This document shows, in pieces, positions 24,273-37,800 of a stretch of DNA of 64,000 bases (its first letter is position 1; each line of letters starts with the position of its first letter). The notes below the pieces were generated by a model, which was not told where the DNA came from, ran no database searches, and worked only from the letters and a program-made list of their open reading frames with translations. The position numbers and the translations under genes are program-made. Origin of the DNA: Dictyostelium firmibasis (Eukaryota > Evosea > Eumycetozoa > Dictyosteliales > Dictyosteliaceae); NCBI GenBank assembly GCA_036169595.1, contig CM069770.1:1421501-1485500 (forward strand). Direction: 5' to 3'.

Positions 24273-26806
24273 TGCTAGTTGTTGCTTGATAATCATAGAT
24301 ATCATTTGGATGATCGGAGCTATCTTTAGGTATAGATGATGGATGATCAATACTATTCATATCATGATCGGAATTATCATCATCATCGTCATCTGGATCA
24401 TCGACATTTCTTTTAATATTAAAAAGCATACGGTTGAAAACGTATTTCTTGTTGATGTGAGTACCTAATACTTGACGAGCATAAATGGCATCTTGATGAG
24501 CTGGTAGTCTTCTGAAAAACATTAACCAGAAACACCAAAGGGCATAAAACATAATTAAAATGGCAATAATAAAGAGTAATGGTGTGTTATAGTTTGCAAT
24601 CTGTTGGAAAACACCTTGGAAACCCAATAGACCTGTATCTGGTTCGACACCCTTATGAATATCGGCAACAGCTTTAATGAGTACACCACCAAATGCACCA
24701 AAAAACATTGATCTACCAACGGCACCAATTCTAGCGAAACCCAAAGCGCTCCAATATAAATATTTATTCATACGTTCCGTTGAAAGCTCTCTCTTAAATT
24801 TATCGGGCTTAATAAAGTAAATTAAGTAAACGAGTGAAACGACAAAGAAGGTCACACCCAATACACAAACAATAATTTGACCGAAAATATACTTGTAAAG
24901 GAAACCTAAAATATGAGATGTACCACTAACCTCTTTTCTGGTGTGTGCCAATACTCTAGCAGCATCAACACCCAATACAAAATAAAAACCACTTGAGAAA
25001 ACTCTACCGAATCTCTTTAAAATTGCACCTGCACTCTTGTGTCCCAATTGATCTACATCGAATACTATATAAAAAATACCCCAACAACCATAACTCCATA
25101 AACCAAGTAACAATAAAATAATTACACCACCACTAAACATCTCTTGTAATTCTTCAAAAACACCATCTGGTCCTGCTACAGTTCTTTCTTTATCAACTGC
25201 TGCTGCCAAAGATAAAACACCTAATGAACAATATAAAATTGCTGTTTTTTTTTTTAAAAAAAAAAAATAAAATAAATTAATATATATATATATATATATA
25301 TTGAAAAAAAAATATATATCAAAAAAAAAAATTATACTTTTTGAAAGAAAACCAAATCTGGTAATAATTTGAGCAGCTAAATAAAATCTTTGATTTTGAT
25401 TGATATCCCATTTATATTTATTTTTATTGAATAAAAATTTAAAGTAACCCCATTTACTAGTTTCTTTTAATCTCTTTCTTTCACTAAATTCATCATACTT
25501 TTTATTTAGGTCTGTTTCAGGGTTAATACTTGGCGCGCCATGTTCGCCATTCTCTCTATGAGAATCTCTATATTCATAAAACTGTTTTCTATCATAATCC
25601 TCTTCAATTGGTGTTATATCGTCTCTATCTATAATTTTTTATTTTATTTTATATTATAGTTTATGCGTATAAAAAAAGTTATAGTGTTAGGATTATATTT
25701 TTTTTTTTTTGCCTGGTTAATTTTTTTTTTTTGCAGGCACATAAAAAAAAAAAAGTACGAAAATGTATATCTGTTTTTATGGTATTATTTTTATGTTATT
25801 TAATGATTCTATTATTTTGTTATTATTATTAATATTATTCTTAAAATAATGTATAATTGAATGGTAGAAAAAATTAAATAAAACTATCATAATAATATTC
25901 ACATTCTACTTTTAAACCACTTGGTGATGAACCATTTGGATTTGATAAACTTCCTGAAATATCCTTTATACCATTATCGCTATCGTTGTTATTATTATTA
26001 TTACTATCATTACTAATATTACTAATGTTTTTACTATTACTAATATTAGAAGTATTTGAATTATCCATACTATCTAATGTATTAAGTGCAGCCGTAGTTG
26101 TGGTAGTTGTTGTTTTTGTATTATTACTAATGTCGTTTGTATCAATACTATCAATAATTTTGTTTTGGTCTGAATTCTCAAAAATAGTATTTTTTTTGTC
26201 CAAATTGTTTTCGTCTAATGTGACGGGAGACGAGTTCGGGGTAAGTTCACGTGCTTTTTTCCTCTTTGAATTTTTTATGTGGTGATCGCTTGAACTTTTT
26301 GATTTTTTATGGATTTCATTTTTATTTTCACTTTTATAATTCGAAATTGTTTGATTTTTTTTGGTTGGATTATTTTTAATTTCACCGTTACTATTGCTAA
26401 TATTATTATCCATATCAATTTCTATGAATCCTTTATTTTTATCATTAACAACGCTACTTAAACTGCTATTACTAAAACTATTATTACTACTACCACTACT
26501 ATTACTATTATATGAGGGTGAAGATGATGTGAGGTGAGGAGTTATTGAGGATAGCATATCCCTCATACTTTTTTTACGCAATGAGCAATATTCGGTCAAA
26601 TTTTCTAAATCGTCATTTTCTAAGTTTGCTCCTTCTTTATCCGAAAACTCTGTATTCTTTAAGATTGGATTGGGTGATGTGGTTGTTTCTTTATTGTCAT
26701 TATTATCTTCTTCGTCAACTACAACCGCACCATTTTTACTTAAATTTATATTATTATTATTATTATTATTATAATTGTTGTTATTATTATTTAAATTATC
26801 ACTCAT
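24226..26806 (-). CDS. DUF1206-type multi-pass membrane protein with Asn-rich N-terminal region
   Basis: Exons 25338-25628 and 24226-25241 join in phase through a GTATAA donor and AAACAG acceptor. The membrane part (about 435 residues) holds three similar units, each with an R-x-G motif (IITRFGFLSK, LKRFGRVFSS, GFARIGAVGR) and two hydrophobic helices, as in the DUF1206 family known mainly from bacteria. An acidic, Asn-rich tail follows. The second exon has no ATG and opens with an acceptor. The only upstream candidate for the start is the 300-residue Asn/Ser-rich frame beginning at 26806. Its exact donor is uncertain (exon end at 25903 or 25885 both give the needed phase). Alternatively the Asn-rich frame is a separate gene. 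Function unknown; six to eight membrane spans predicted. Confidence 0.7.
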
Positions 26807-27500
26807 TATTTCTATATTTTTTTTTTTTATAAAAAACTAAATATAAAGTTAATTAATTAATGTGAGTGTGGTTGTTTAATTTATTATTATAATTTATTAT
26901 TACAAAGTATATTACTATATTGTTGCAAAAAAAAAATGTTTTTTAATTGTTCCAAAAAAATAAATAAATAAATAATACTATAAAAAAAAATTTATAAATT
27001 GAAAACAAAAATTAATGAATAATCAATTATTATAAATCCTATTTGATTGTAATATTCATAAATAATTATGTGGTGTGGTTTTTTATTATTTGTTTGGGTG
27101 AGTGAGTTTTTATTTTTTATTTTTTATTTTTTTTATTTTATTTTTTTTATTTTATTTTATTTTATTTTATTGTTTTTTTTTTTTTTTTTTTTTTTGATAA
27201 ACTAATATTGTTTTAAATGTTTATTGCTTAAAACTAAATTATAAAAAAATAAAAATGAAAATAAAAATAAAAAATGAATTTAAATAAAAAAAAAATAAAA
27301 TAAAAAATAATTAAAAAAATATAAAAAATACTTCTTTAGATATTTTTCGTGTTGCATTTAAGGTTGTTTCTTTTTTTTTTTAATTCCCTTATTTCGTTTG
27401 AATTATAATTTTTTTATTTTAAGTATTTAAAAAAAAAAAATAAAAAAAAAAAAATAAAAAAAAAAAAATAAAATATTAAATACTCATTAGTCAGAAAAGG

Positions 27501-27548
<48 letters not shown>

Positions 27549-27765
27549 AAATAAAAATTAACCCCCTTTCATTTCAAATGAAATCGTCATAATAATTTTT
27601 GTAATCGCATTCATGAAACCTTAAACAAAAAATAAAAAAAACACAATGTTACCCATTGAAATGACATGACCTTATTTTATTATTTTTTTTTTATTTTTTA
27701 TTTTTTTTGTGTTTTAATTTATTTTTTTTCATTCTTTTTTTTTATTAAAATTAATAAAGAAAAAA

Positions 27766-27803
<38 letters not shown>

Positions 27804-27814
27804 CATAAATTTTT
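26807..27814. other. AT-rich intergenic region
   Basis: About 1 kb between the DUF1206 gene start and the eIF3-L stop. It has several A and T runs of 20-50 bases (for example 27507-27547 and 27768-27803) and no reading frame of note. It must include the DUF1206 promoter and the eif3L 3' end. Confidence 0.55.
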
Positions 27815-29975
<2,161 letters not shown>

Positions 29976-30076
29976 CCTAAAATATGCTTGCTTTTATTAT
30001 AAATATAATAATATAGACTCACAAATGAATGTTATCTCTTTTTTTTATAAGTATAAATAAAAATAGTCAAATTGAG

Positions 30077-30107
<31 letters not shown>

Positions 30108-30634
30108 AAATTAAAAAAAATTGAAAAAAAAATGAAAATTTTTTTTTTTTTTTTTTCACAAAAAAAATACGAGGCAGAAGTTCAAAAAAAGAAAAAATTA
30201 TTCAACTAATAATAAAGATTTAAAAATTGATAAATATCATTTTTCTATCTATTTTTATTTGTTTTATTTTATTTAAATTTTTTCATATAATTTTTTTTTT
30301 TCTAAAAAAAATAAAATAAAATAAAAAAATAAAAAAATAAAAAAAATATATTTTTTAAATTATTTAAATAATAAAATCAAACTAAAACAATATTATTTAA
30401 AACCAATAAAATTTCCTTTCCAAAATAGTTATTATTTTATTTTTTTTTTATTTGGCTAAATGTTTGAACTTATAACTGAGAACTCAATAGGAAATAAAAA
30501 CCGTGTTTTTAAAAAAAAAAAAAAAAGCTCAATTTTTTTTTTTTTTTTTTTTTATATTTTTTTAAAATTTTTTTTTTTTTTTTCAATTGATTGTTTTCAT
30601 TTGTATATATAATATTTTTTTTATATAAATAAAT
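29976..30634. promoter_or_regulatory. Shared divergent promoter region of eif3L and eif3A
   Basis: 659 bp separate the two start codons. The stretch is nearly pure A/T with homopolymer runs near each gene (A run at 30080-30100, T runs at 30139-30156 and 30534-30553). A small mixed-sequence island around 30470-30505 may hold factor binding sites. Coordinated expression is an inference from the arrangement. Confidence 0.55.
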
Positions 30635-30794
30635 ATGTCAACACAACAAGCATTAGCACAAGCTAATGAACATGCTTTAAATCAAGCAAATGGTAATACA
30701 ATTAACAAAAAAAAAACAAACAAAAAAAATAAAAAAACAATTATTTCCTAATATTAATTTTTCAATCTTATTTTGGAATAAATATAAAAATAAA

Positions 30795-30830
<36 letters not shown>

Positions 30831-33800
30831 TTAAATAAATAGATTTAATTAAAATTGGATCAAAATTAAGAGCATTAAGTGTCTTAAGAGATTCATTAAG
30901 TGATCGTAGTCAATGGCATCCAAGTTTAGAGCAAATTATGTCATTATATGTTTCATTATGTGCTGAACAATTAGATTATCAATCATTAAGAGATGGTGTT
31001 CATCATTTCAAAGTTTCAATTATGTCACAAAAGGAATTCTCAATTGTACCATTAGAAAACATTTTCAAGGAGATGATTGCACCAATTGAACAAAAAGTCG
31101 ATGAATTAAAAGAACAAATCGAAAAGGAACATCAAGAGAATCCATTAGCTGAACAAAATGAGGTTTCACTTATTGATCCACAACAAACTCTCTTACTCTC
31201 TTACATGAAATACTTGTTTGAAGCTTACAAAGCAATGATTGAAGTTCTCACTCGTCAAAATATTAAATTTGAACACACTAAATTTGATCATTCTAAATTT
31301 GATTCAACTTTACTTGTAAGTTTATAAAATATATTTAAGTGCATAGATTTTTTTTTTTAAAAATATTATTTGCTAATTTTTTTTTTTTTTTTGAACAGAA
31401 AATTTCAATTCAAGCATTAAATTATTGTTTGAAATATCAAAGAAGAACAGATTTTATGCTATTAACAGAATTATTTAGATCAAGTATTGAACAATTATTT
31501 AAAGTACCATCATTGGATACAGTGAATACTCATATTGAAATTCGTTTCCACCAATTGAGTGTTGCAATCTCATTAGGTTTATATCTCATTGCCTACAAAT
31601 CCATTGAAGATATTAACATTATGTTGTTCTCATTGTTGGTTAAACCAAAGCCAGTAGTTTTAGCTACATACTATCAAAAGTTAGCACAAGTCTATTGGAT
31701 TACCAATGCTCATTTATTACATGCTTACGCATTATTTAAACATTACTTCTACAATAAGAACTACAATATGAACTTCACACAAGACGATTCACAATTGTAC
31801 TCTTCTGTATTATTAGTAGCAGCATTATCATCACCAATTCAAGAGATCAATCAAAATCAATCATTGTTACAATTTGATTCACAATCACAAAGAGCTATGG
31901 GATTAGCATCTTTATTATCCCTCCAATCCATTCCAAAACGTGAGACATTCCTCGCTGATGTTCGTAAGGTTACCAATGATGTTTACCCAGAGTTGGCTGA
32001 TCTCTTTTCAATCTTTGAGAAGAAAACTTCACCATTAATGTTTGCCAAACTCTTGGAGCCAAAGATTAAATTCATTGAAGGACACGCTCAACTCTCTCAA
32101 TACTTGAAACCATTCCTTCGTGTAGTTTTCACCAAAATCACCCTTCAAGTAAGCAAAGTCTACGAAGTCATTAAGATCGATGAGTTCATCAAATTAGTTC
32201 CATTCTACACTAAGACTCAAATTGAACTTTACCTCTTAGAATCAATTAAAAGAAAATTAATTGGTGCAAGAATCGACCATAAGAATGGTGTAATTCGTTT
32301 CGGTCACTACGATTTTGATTCCGCTAAAATCTCTGACCAATTATCTAATTTAGCCACTGGTGTTAGCAAGGCATTAAATATGATCGAACCAGAGAAGAAA
32401 CAACAACAACACGATAAACTCAAGAAGGAAGTCTACGTTAAAATCATCAATTCACTCCAAGATGAACATCGTCGTATTCTCGCTCGTAAGGAGATCATTG
32501 AAAAGAAAAAAATCTACATGGAACAACAAGATCGTATTAAGAAACAAAAAGAACATGAGGAACTCCAAAAGAAAATTCAAGAGAAGGCAGCTCGTGATCA
32601 ACAACGTATCAAAGAGGATATGGAACGTCGTGAGAATGAACAAGCTGAAGTCGAATCACAACAAAATCAACTCGATCAAACCATCAATGCCATCGATAAG
32701 GCCAAGGTTGAAATGAAAGCCAAGATCGCCAAGATCGCCAAACAATTATACATTCTCGAGCGTGCCTATCGTGAAGAGGAATTACCAGTCGTTGAAAAAC
32801 TTCAAAAAACTAAAGCTGTCGAAGACAAACAATACTTTGAGTCCACTCAAACTGAATTCCTCAAACTCCATCGTGAGGTCCACGATCGTAATGTCACCGA
32901 AAAAGCTCGTCTTAACAGAATCGTACCAGAATACCAAAAGTTCACCCAAGCAGTACTCGAAGAGAGAAAGAAACAATTACCAGCCCTTCAAAAGGAGCAA
33001 GAAAAGAGATTCCAAGAGTTCCTTATTCGACAAGAACAAGAGGTTCAAGACAGAAAACTCAAAAAGGAGAGAGCTCGTATCGCTGCCGCAGAAGAGAAAG
33101 CTAGAAAAGAAGAAGAAGAAAGACAAAGACTCGAGGAGGAATGTTTGGAACAAGAGAGATTGGAACAAGAAAGAAAGAATGCTCCTTACGTTCCACCATC
33201 TTCAAGAAGAGGTCTCAGAGATGACGAAGACGATCGTGAAGAAGGTGGTAAATGGGGCAACAGACGTGGTGGTGACGATTTTGGTAGATCCAAAGCTGAC
33301 GAAGTCGAACGTTGGGGTAGACGTGAAGAAGCTCCATCACAAAGACGTGACGAAGGTGGTGATCGTTGGGGTAAACGTGAAGAAGCTCCATCACAAAGAC
33401 GTGATGACGCTCCACCAAGACGTGACGAAGGTGGCGACCGTTGGGGTAGACGTGAAGAAGCTCCACCAAGACGTGACGAAGGTGGTGATCGTTGGGGCAG
33501 ACGTGAAGAAGCTCCATCACAAAGACGTGATGACGCTCCACCAAGACGTGACGAAGGTGGTGACCGTTGGGGTAGACGTGATGAAGCTCCACCAAGACGT
33601 GACGAAGGTGGTGATCGTTGGGGTAGACGTGATGAAGCTCCACCAAGACGTGACGAAGGTGGTGACCGTTGGGGTAGACGTGATGAAGCTCCACCACAAA
33701 GACGTGAGGGTGGTTTCGGTGGTAGACGTGATGATGCTCCACCAAGACGTGATGAGGGTGGTTTCGGTGGTAGACGTGATGATGCCCCACCAAGACGTGA

Positions 33801-33876
33801 TGAAGGTGGCGACCGTTGGGGTAGACGTGATGACGGTCCACCAAGACGTGAAGGTGGATTCGGTGGTAGAAACCAA

Positions 33877-33915
<39 letters not shown>

Positions 33916-34011
33916 GATCAAACCGATAGCTGGAGAACCGATAGCAAAAAAGATGATAACAAAAAAGATGCTGATGGCTGGCAAACAGTCGGAGCCAAAA
34001 AGAGATATTAA
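30635..34011 (+). CDS. eif3A: Translation initiation factor eIF3 subunit A
   Basis: Three exons: 30635-30692, 30843-31315 and 31399-34011, phases consistent, 1,047 residues. The N-terminal helical region and PCI domain are recognisable (NTHIEIRFHQLSVAISLGLYL, IELYLLESIKRKLIGARID, NGVIRFGHYDFDSAKISDQL). They are followed by a long basic/acidic coiled coil (about 420-690). The C-terminal tail has about ten near-identical repeats based on RRDEGGDRWGRR, comparable in position and character to the Asp-Arg-rich repeats of mammalian eIF3a. The tail ends with a Gly-Gln run and DADGWQTVGAKKRY. This is the scaffold subunit of eIF3. Codon use is richer in C/G than neighbouring genes, as in highly expressed Dictyostelium genes. 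Confidence 0.95.
33310..33870 (+). repeat. Tandem coding repeats of eIF3-A tail
   Basis: About ten direct repeats of 36-66 bp encode variations of RRDEGGDRWGRREEAP. Third-position drift is low, so long open frames also appear on the other strand and in frame +2; these are not genes. Confidence 0.85.
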
Positions 34012-34820
34012 ACTCTTTATTCCTCCTTTATTAACAGTTCTTTTTAATTGTTTCAAATATCATTACAACCATTATTTTTATTATCTTCACTCTTTTTAAA
34101 AATTCCAATCTTTTCTCAGTCTCTCTTGAAAAAAATAATAAAAAAAAAAAAATTTAAAATAAAAAAAAAAGTAACACAGAATTAATTAATCTTAAACTCT
34201 TTTTTCTTTTAATAGCAAAAGAAAAATAAATCATGTTCAAATGAAGAGAAATTTTTTTACATGACCAATCTTTTTTTTTGGTAAAATTTTGGATGACAGA
34301 TGCTCTAAATATATTAATTAAGAATGGTTTTGAAATCAATCTTTAATGAATTTTTTGGAGGGCAATTTGAGAAACTTTTTTTTTGAGTTTTTCAAGTTTT
34401 CCAAATTAATATTTAACAGTCAAAAAAGAGTGGGTGTGTTAATGAGGAAAAACATTACAAAATATTTTTTTGTTTTTATTTTCCCACATTTGCATCTATT
34501 TTTACAAACACATCCAGTAAACTGTTTCAAAAAAAAAAAAAACAATAAAAAAAAAAACAATGATAAATTGGTGTCTAATTATTTTTATTTTTTTTTTTAT
34601 AAATTTTCTATTTTTTTACAAACACATCCAGCAAACTGTTTCAAAAAAAAAAACAATATAAAAAAAACAATGACAAATTGGTGTCTAATTATTATTTTTT
34701 TTTTTTTATAAATTTTCTATTTTTTTATTTACATAATTCTACAATATTATTATTATTAATATTATTATTATTAATATTATTATTGATTTTTATTTACATA
34801 TTTTCAATAAATAGAAACAG

Positions 34821-34854
<34 letters not shown>
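34012..34854. other. Intergenic region with a direct repeat
   Basis: 843 bp between eif3A and the FNIP-repeat gene. Two copies of a segment with 114-bp spacing start near 34504 and 34618 (ACAAACACATCCAG, then AAACTGTTTC, then ATTGGTGTCTAATTA). A 36-base A run ends exactly at the ATG at 34855. No gene is visible. Confidence 0.6.
34504..34731. repeat. Direct repeat, two copies of about 114 bp
   Basis: Both copies share ACAAACACATCCAG, AACTGTTTCAAAA, AATTGGTGTCTAATTA and TATAAATTTTCTATTTTTTTA in order, differing by a few substitutions and A/T-run lengths. It is a local duplication upstream of the FNIP-repeat gene. Confidence 0.8.
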
Positions 34855-34858
<4 letters not shown>

Positions 34859-37800
34859 TAGATATATCTTAGATATTAAGATTAGTTTATTTAATAATTT
34901 TTTTTTAAATTTTTTTTTTAAATTAACATCGAGTTTTAAAACAGGAGCAACTTCAAAAGCAATCAATATTAACAAGAAGTTTAAATGAATTATCTAGAGA
35001 ATCAGTTTACCAACCAATAATTAATCTATTAGATAAAAACAAAAAATTATTAGATTCAACCCTCACTAAAGAATTATATGATAATATTAAACCTCCACAA
35101 AAATTAATAACAGATACTATCGGTATTAGAATTCATTTTACCATGAACCCTGGGTTTCATCATGAAATATTTAAAACAATAAAATATAATATTGAGAAAG
35201 TAAATGAAATCAATTCTTTAATTATAATAAATGAAGATAATGAAAAACAAATTAATTCATCAACAATATCAACAAAAACTCTTTCTTCAATAAAATTAGG
35301 ATGTTCACAACCAACACCAACTATAGTATTAAAAGAATTAAAGTTTTTTTTAACCAAATATTGTGAAATTCATCAATCTTTTATTTATCAACTAATTGAA
35401 AAAGCTAAAAGTAGTATATCAGACCTATATGATGAATGTCCGTTGATTCTAAATGATGATTTAAAGTATAGGGAGTTAGATTCTTTAACTTTGGCATATA
35501 GAATTATATCATATGATATGGCAGAACATGATTTCATAAGGAAGTTTGATAAAGGAACCTCCTTAGGTATAGAAATTAATGGGGTATACTTCAAGGTTGA
35601 TAATGGATGTGGCTTTCTTAGGCCAGCAAAAGAGAATTCAGTTTTTGAATTCTTTAAAGATCTTTACCCCCAATCATTTAAAACATCAGCATTTGTTTCT
35701 CCAACAAAATTCATGATAGTTTGTCAAGTACCTATTTTACCTCAAGACCCAGAATTATCAAAAAGGAAGGAATTAACAGATTTCAAAATTCTTTATAATA
35801 CAAACAAAACAAAATCAGTTTGTATGAGAAATCTTGAATTGGAGAGAAACATTAAAATGTCATTAGTTAGAACAAATGTATCAACCCAAGGTTCTCTTAT
35901 TGTTAAAGGTAAATCACTGTGTGATTTATTAAAACATCATAGTAATAATAATTCTATGGTTGATTTTCAGAATTCATTGGAAAGCGAAAGTTATGGTTCT
36001 CACATTTTAACAAGTTTATTATTAATACCAACCGATTACCAACCAGATAATATTTTCATTGAAAATGATACAAATAAAATCATTGGTATTGATAATGATG
36101 AATGCATGGAATTCTATGAAATTCAAAGGCCAAATGATGGTAAATCATATATTCATTTTAAAAATATATTGTTTACATTCAAAGAAAATATGTCAAATAT
36201 TGTCAATCCAATAATTGCTAATCAATTTATACAGCATCAACCCAATGTTTTTATTTTTTCATGGCTATTAAAAATTAATGAAAAAGATAAAGGTTATAGG
36301 AAATTAATTGATTTGGCTTTTCACCACGATGATTTCTTACTCCAAGAAACAAACAAAAGTTTAAAATTTCCTTCCAAATTTAAAAAAGGATGGATAGGTT
36401 CAATGTTATCTAGGTTTAAATTAATAAAATCTTTATTGATGTCAAATAATTGTAGAATTACTTACCAAGATTTATTTAAAGAAGTTTTACCAATCGCATG
36501 TATTTACTATCAATTATTAGCAATGATAAAAGAGAGCCCAATCCAACAAATAGAGGCAATTTATAATAAAGAGTTATCAGTAGAAGGCATTTTATTCAAA
36601 TTTGGTATTGACCCAACCATTTACCAAAAGAAAATAAATTTGTTAAATTTAAGTTCAGATGAAAAACTAGAAATATCAATAGTTGAAACTATTCAAGAAT
36701 TAATTATTAATTCAGAGGAAAATGATTTTGATTCACCTTCAGATTTAATTAATTGGATAGAAATTATTCTAAAATTTAAATCTGAAATTGGTATGGATGA
36801 ATTAAGATTACATAGTTCGTTTTATAAATCTACTAAATCATTATTGGCGAAACTTTTTAGTGGGGGTGCTGAATTTAATTTAATAAATAATTTCATTACA
36901 ATTACAAATTTCAATATTAAAGAATTATCAAAAATAGACTCAAATGAGAACGGTGCTGATATCAATGATCAACTACCTTTACTCCATTCTACAATATATT
37001 CAAACAATCCAAAATTATTACAACAAATTAGTTATTTAGTAAATACTTTAAAGGTTAATATTGATTTGGTTCATGATGATTTAACAGCTTTGGATTTATC
37101 AGCAAAATGTAATAACTTTCAATCATTTGTATTATTGGTTGAATTAGGGGCAGGGAAAGTTTTCAACCCCTCAATTATAAGTAAATTTTATAATTCATTA
37201 CCATCAAATCAAAAATTAGATTTCAAACCTCATCTTCAAACTTTATTTCACACTAACCCAAATGCAGCATGGTGCATTTCTTTAAATTGTTTATTACCAG
37301 AATGTGGTTCACAACTACCAATAGATAGTAAAATTAAAACAATATCAACCGTTGTCAAAGGTAGAAGAAAAATATCCGATGAACACTATTATTCATTATT
37401 TAATAAAGAGGATGGTACACCCATGAAAAAAAACCAATATGATAAAAGATCAATACCTTCAATAAGAGATGACTATGGTAATTGCATTTACATTAAATTT
37501 GATCACCAATTTCCAGGTATAGAGATAGCTGTTTCAAAATTATCAGAATTTTTATTTGGTCATTGTTCACCATGTTGCGAATTAGGTTCTATTGAAGATT
37601 TCCCAATTTTATTAGTACAAGAGGTTAATGGCGAACCATTAATAGATATTTTAGAGAAAAACCCAGAAATCATTGATAAAATAGATGCTTCAAACATTTC
37701 AAAGCAATTAATAATGGGAATTTTAACCAACAATTCTAATGGAGATTTAAATAATTTTATAGTTACAACTACAAAAAAAAAAGTTCATTATTCTCAAAAC

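Noticed and set aside
33215-34056. Antisense His/Val- and Thr-rich frames opposite the eIF3-A tail
   Set aside because: Products of the tandem repeats read on the opposite strand; no start context and no domain.
32762-34099. 445-codon plus-strand open frame overlapping eIF3-A
   Set aside because: It is in frame +2 of the eIF3-A exon and open only because of the regular coding repeats; no family-like sequence.
34346-34872. Phe/Lys-rich frames between eif3A and the FNIP gene
   Set aside because: Generated by A and T runs and the 114-bp direct repeat; no coding-type codon use.
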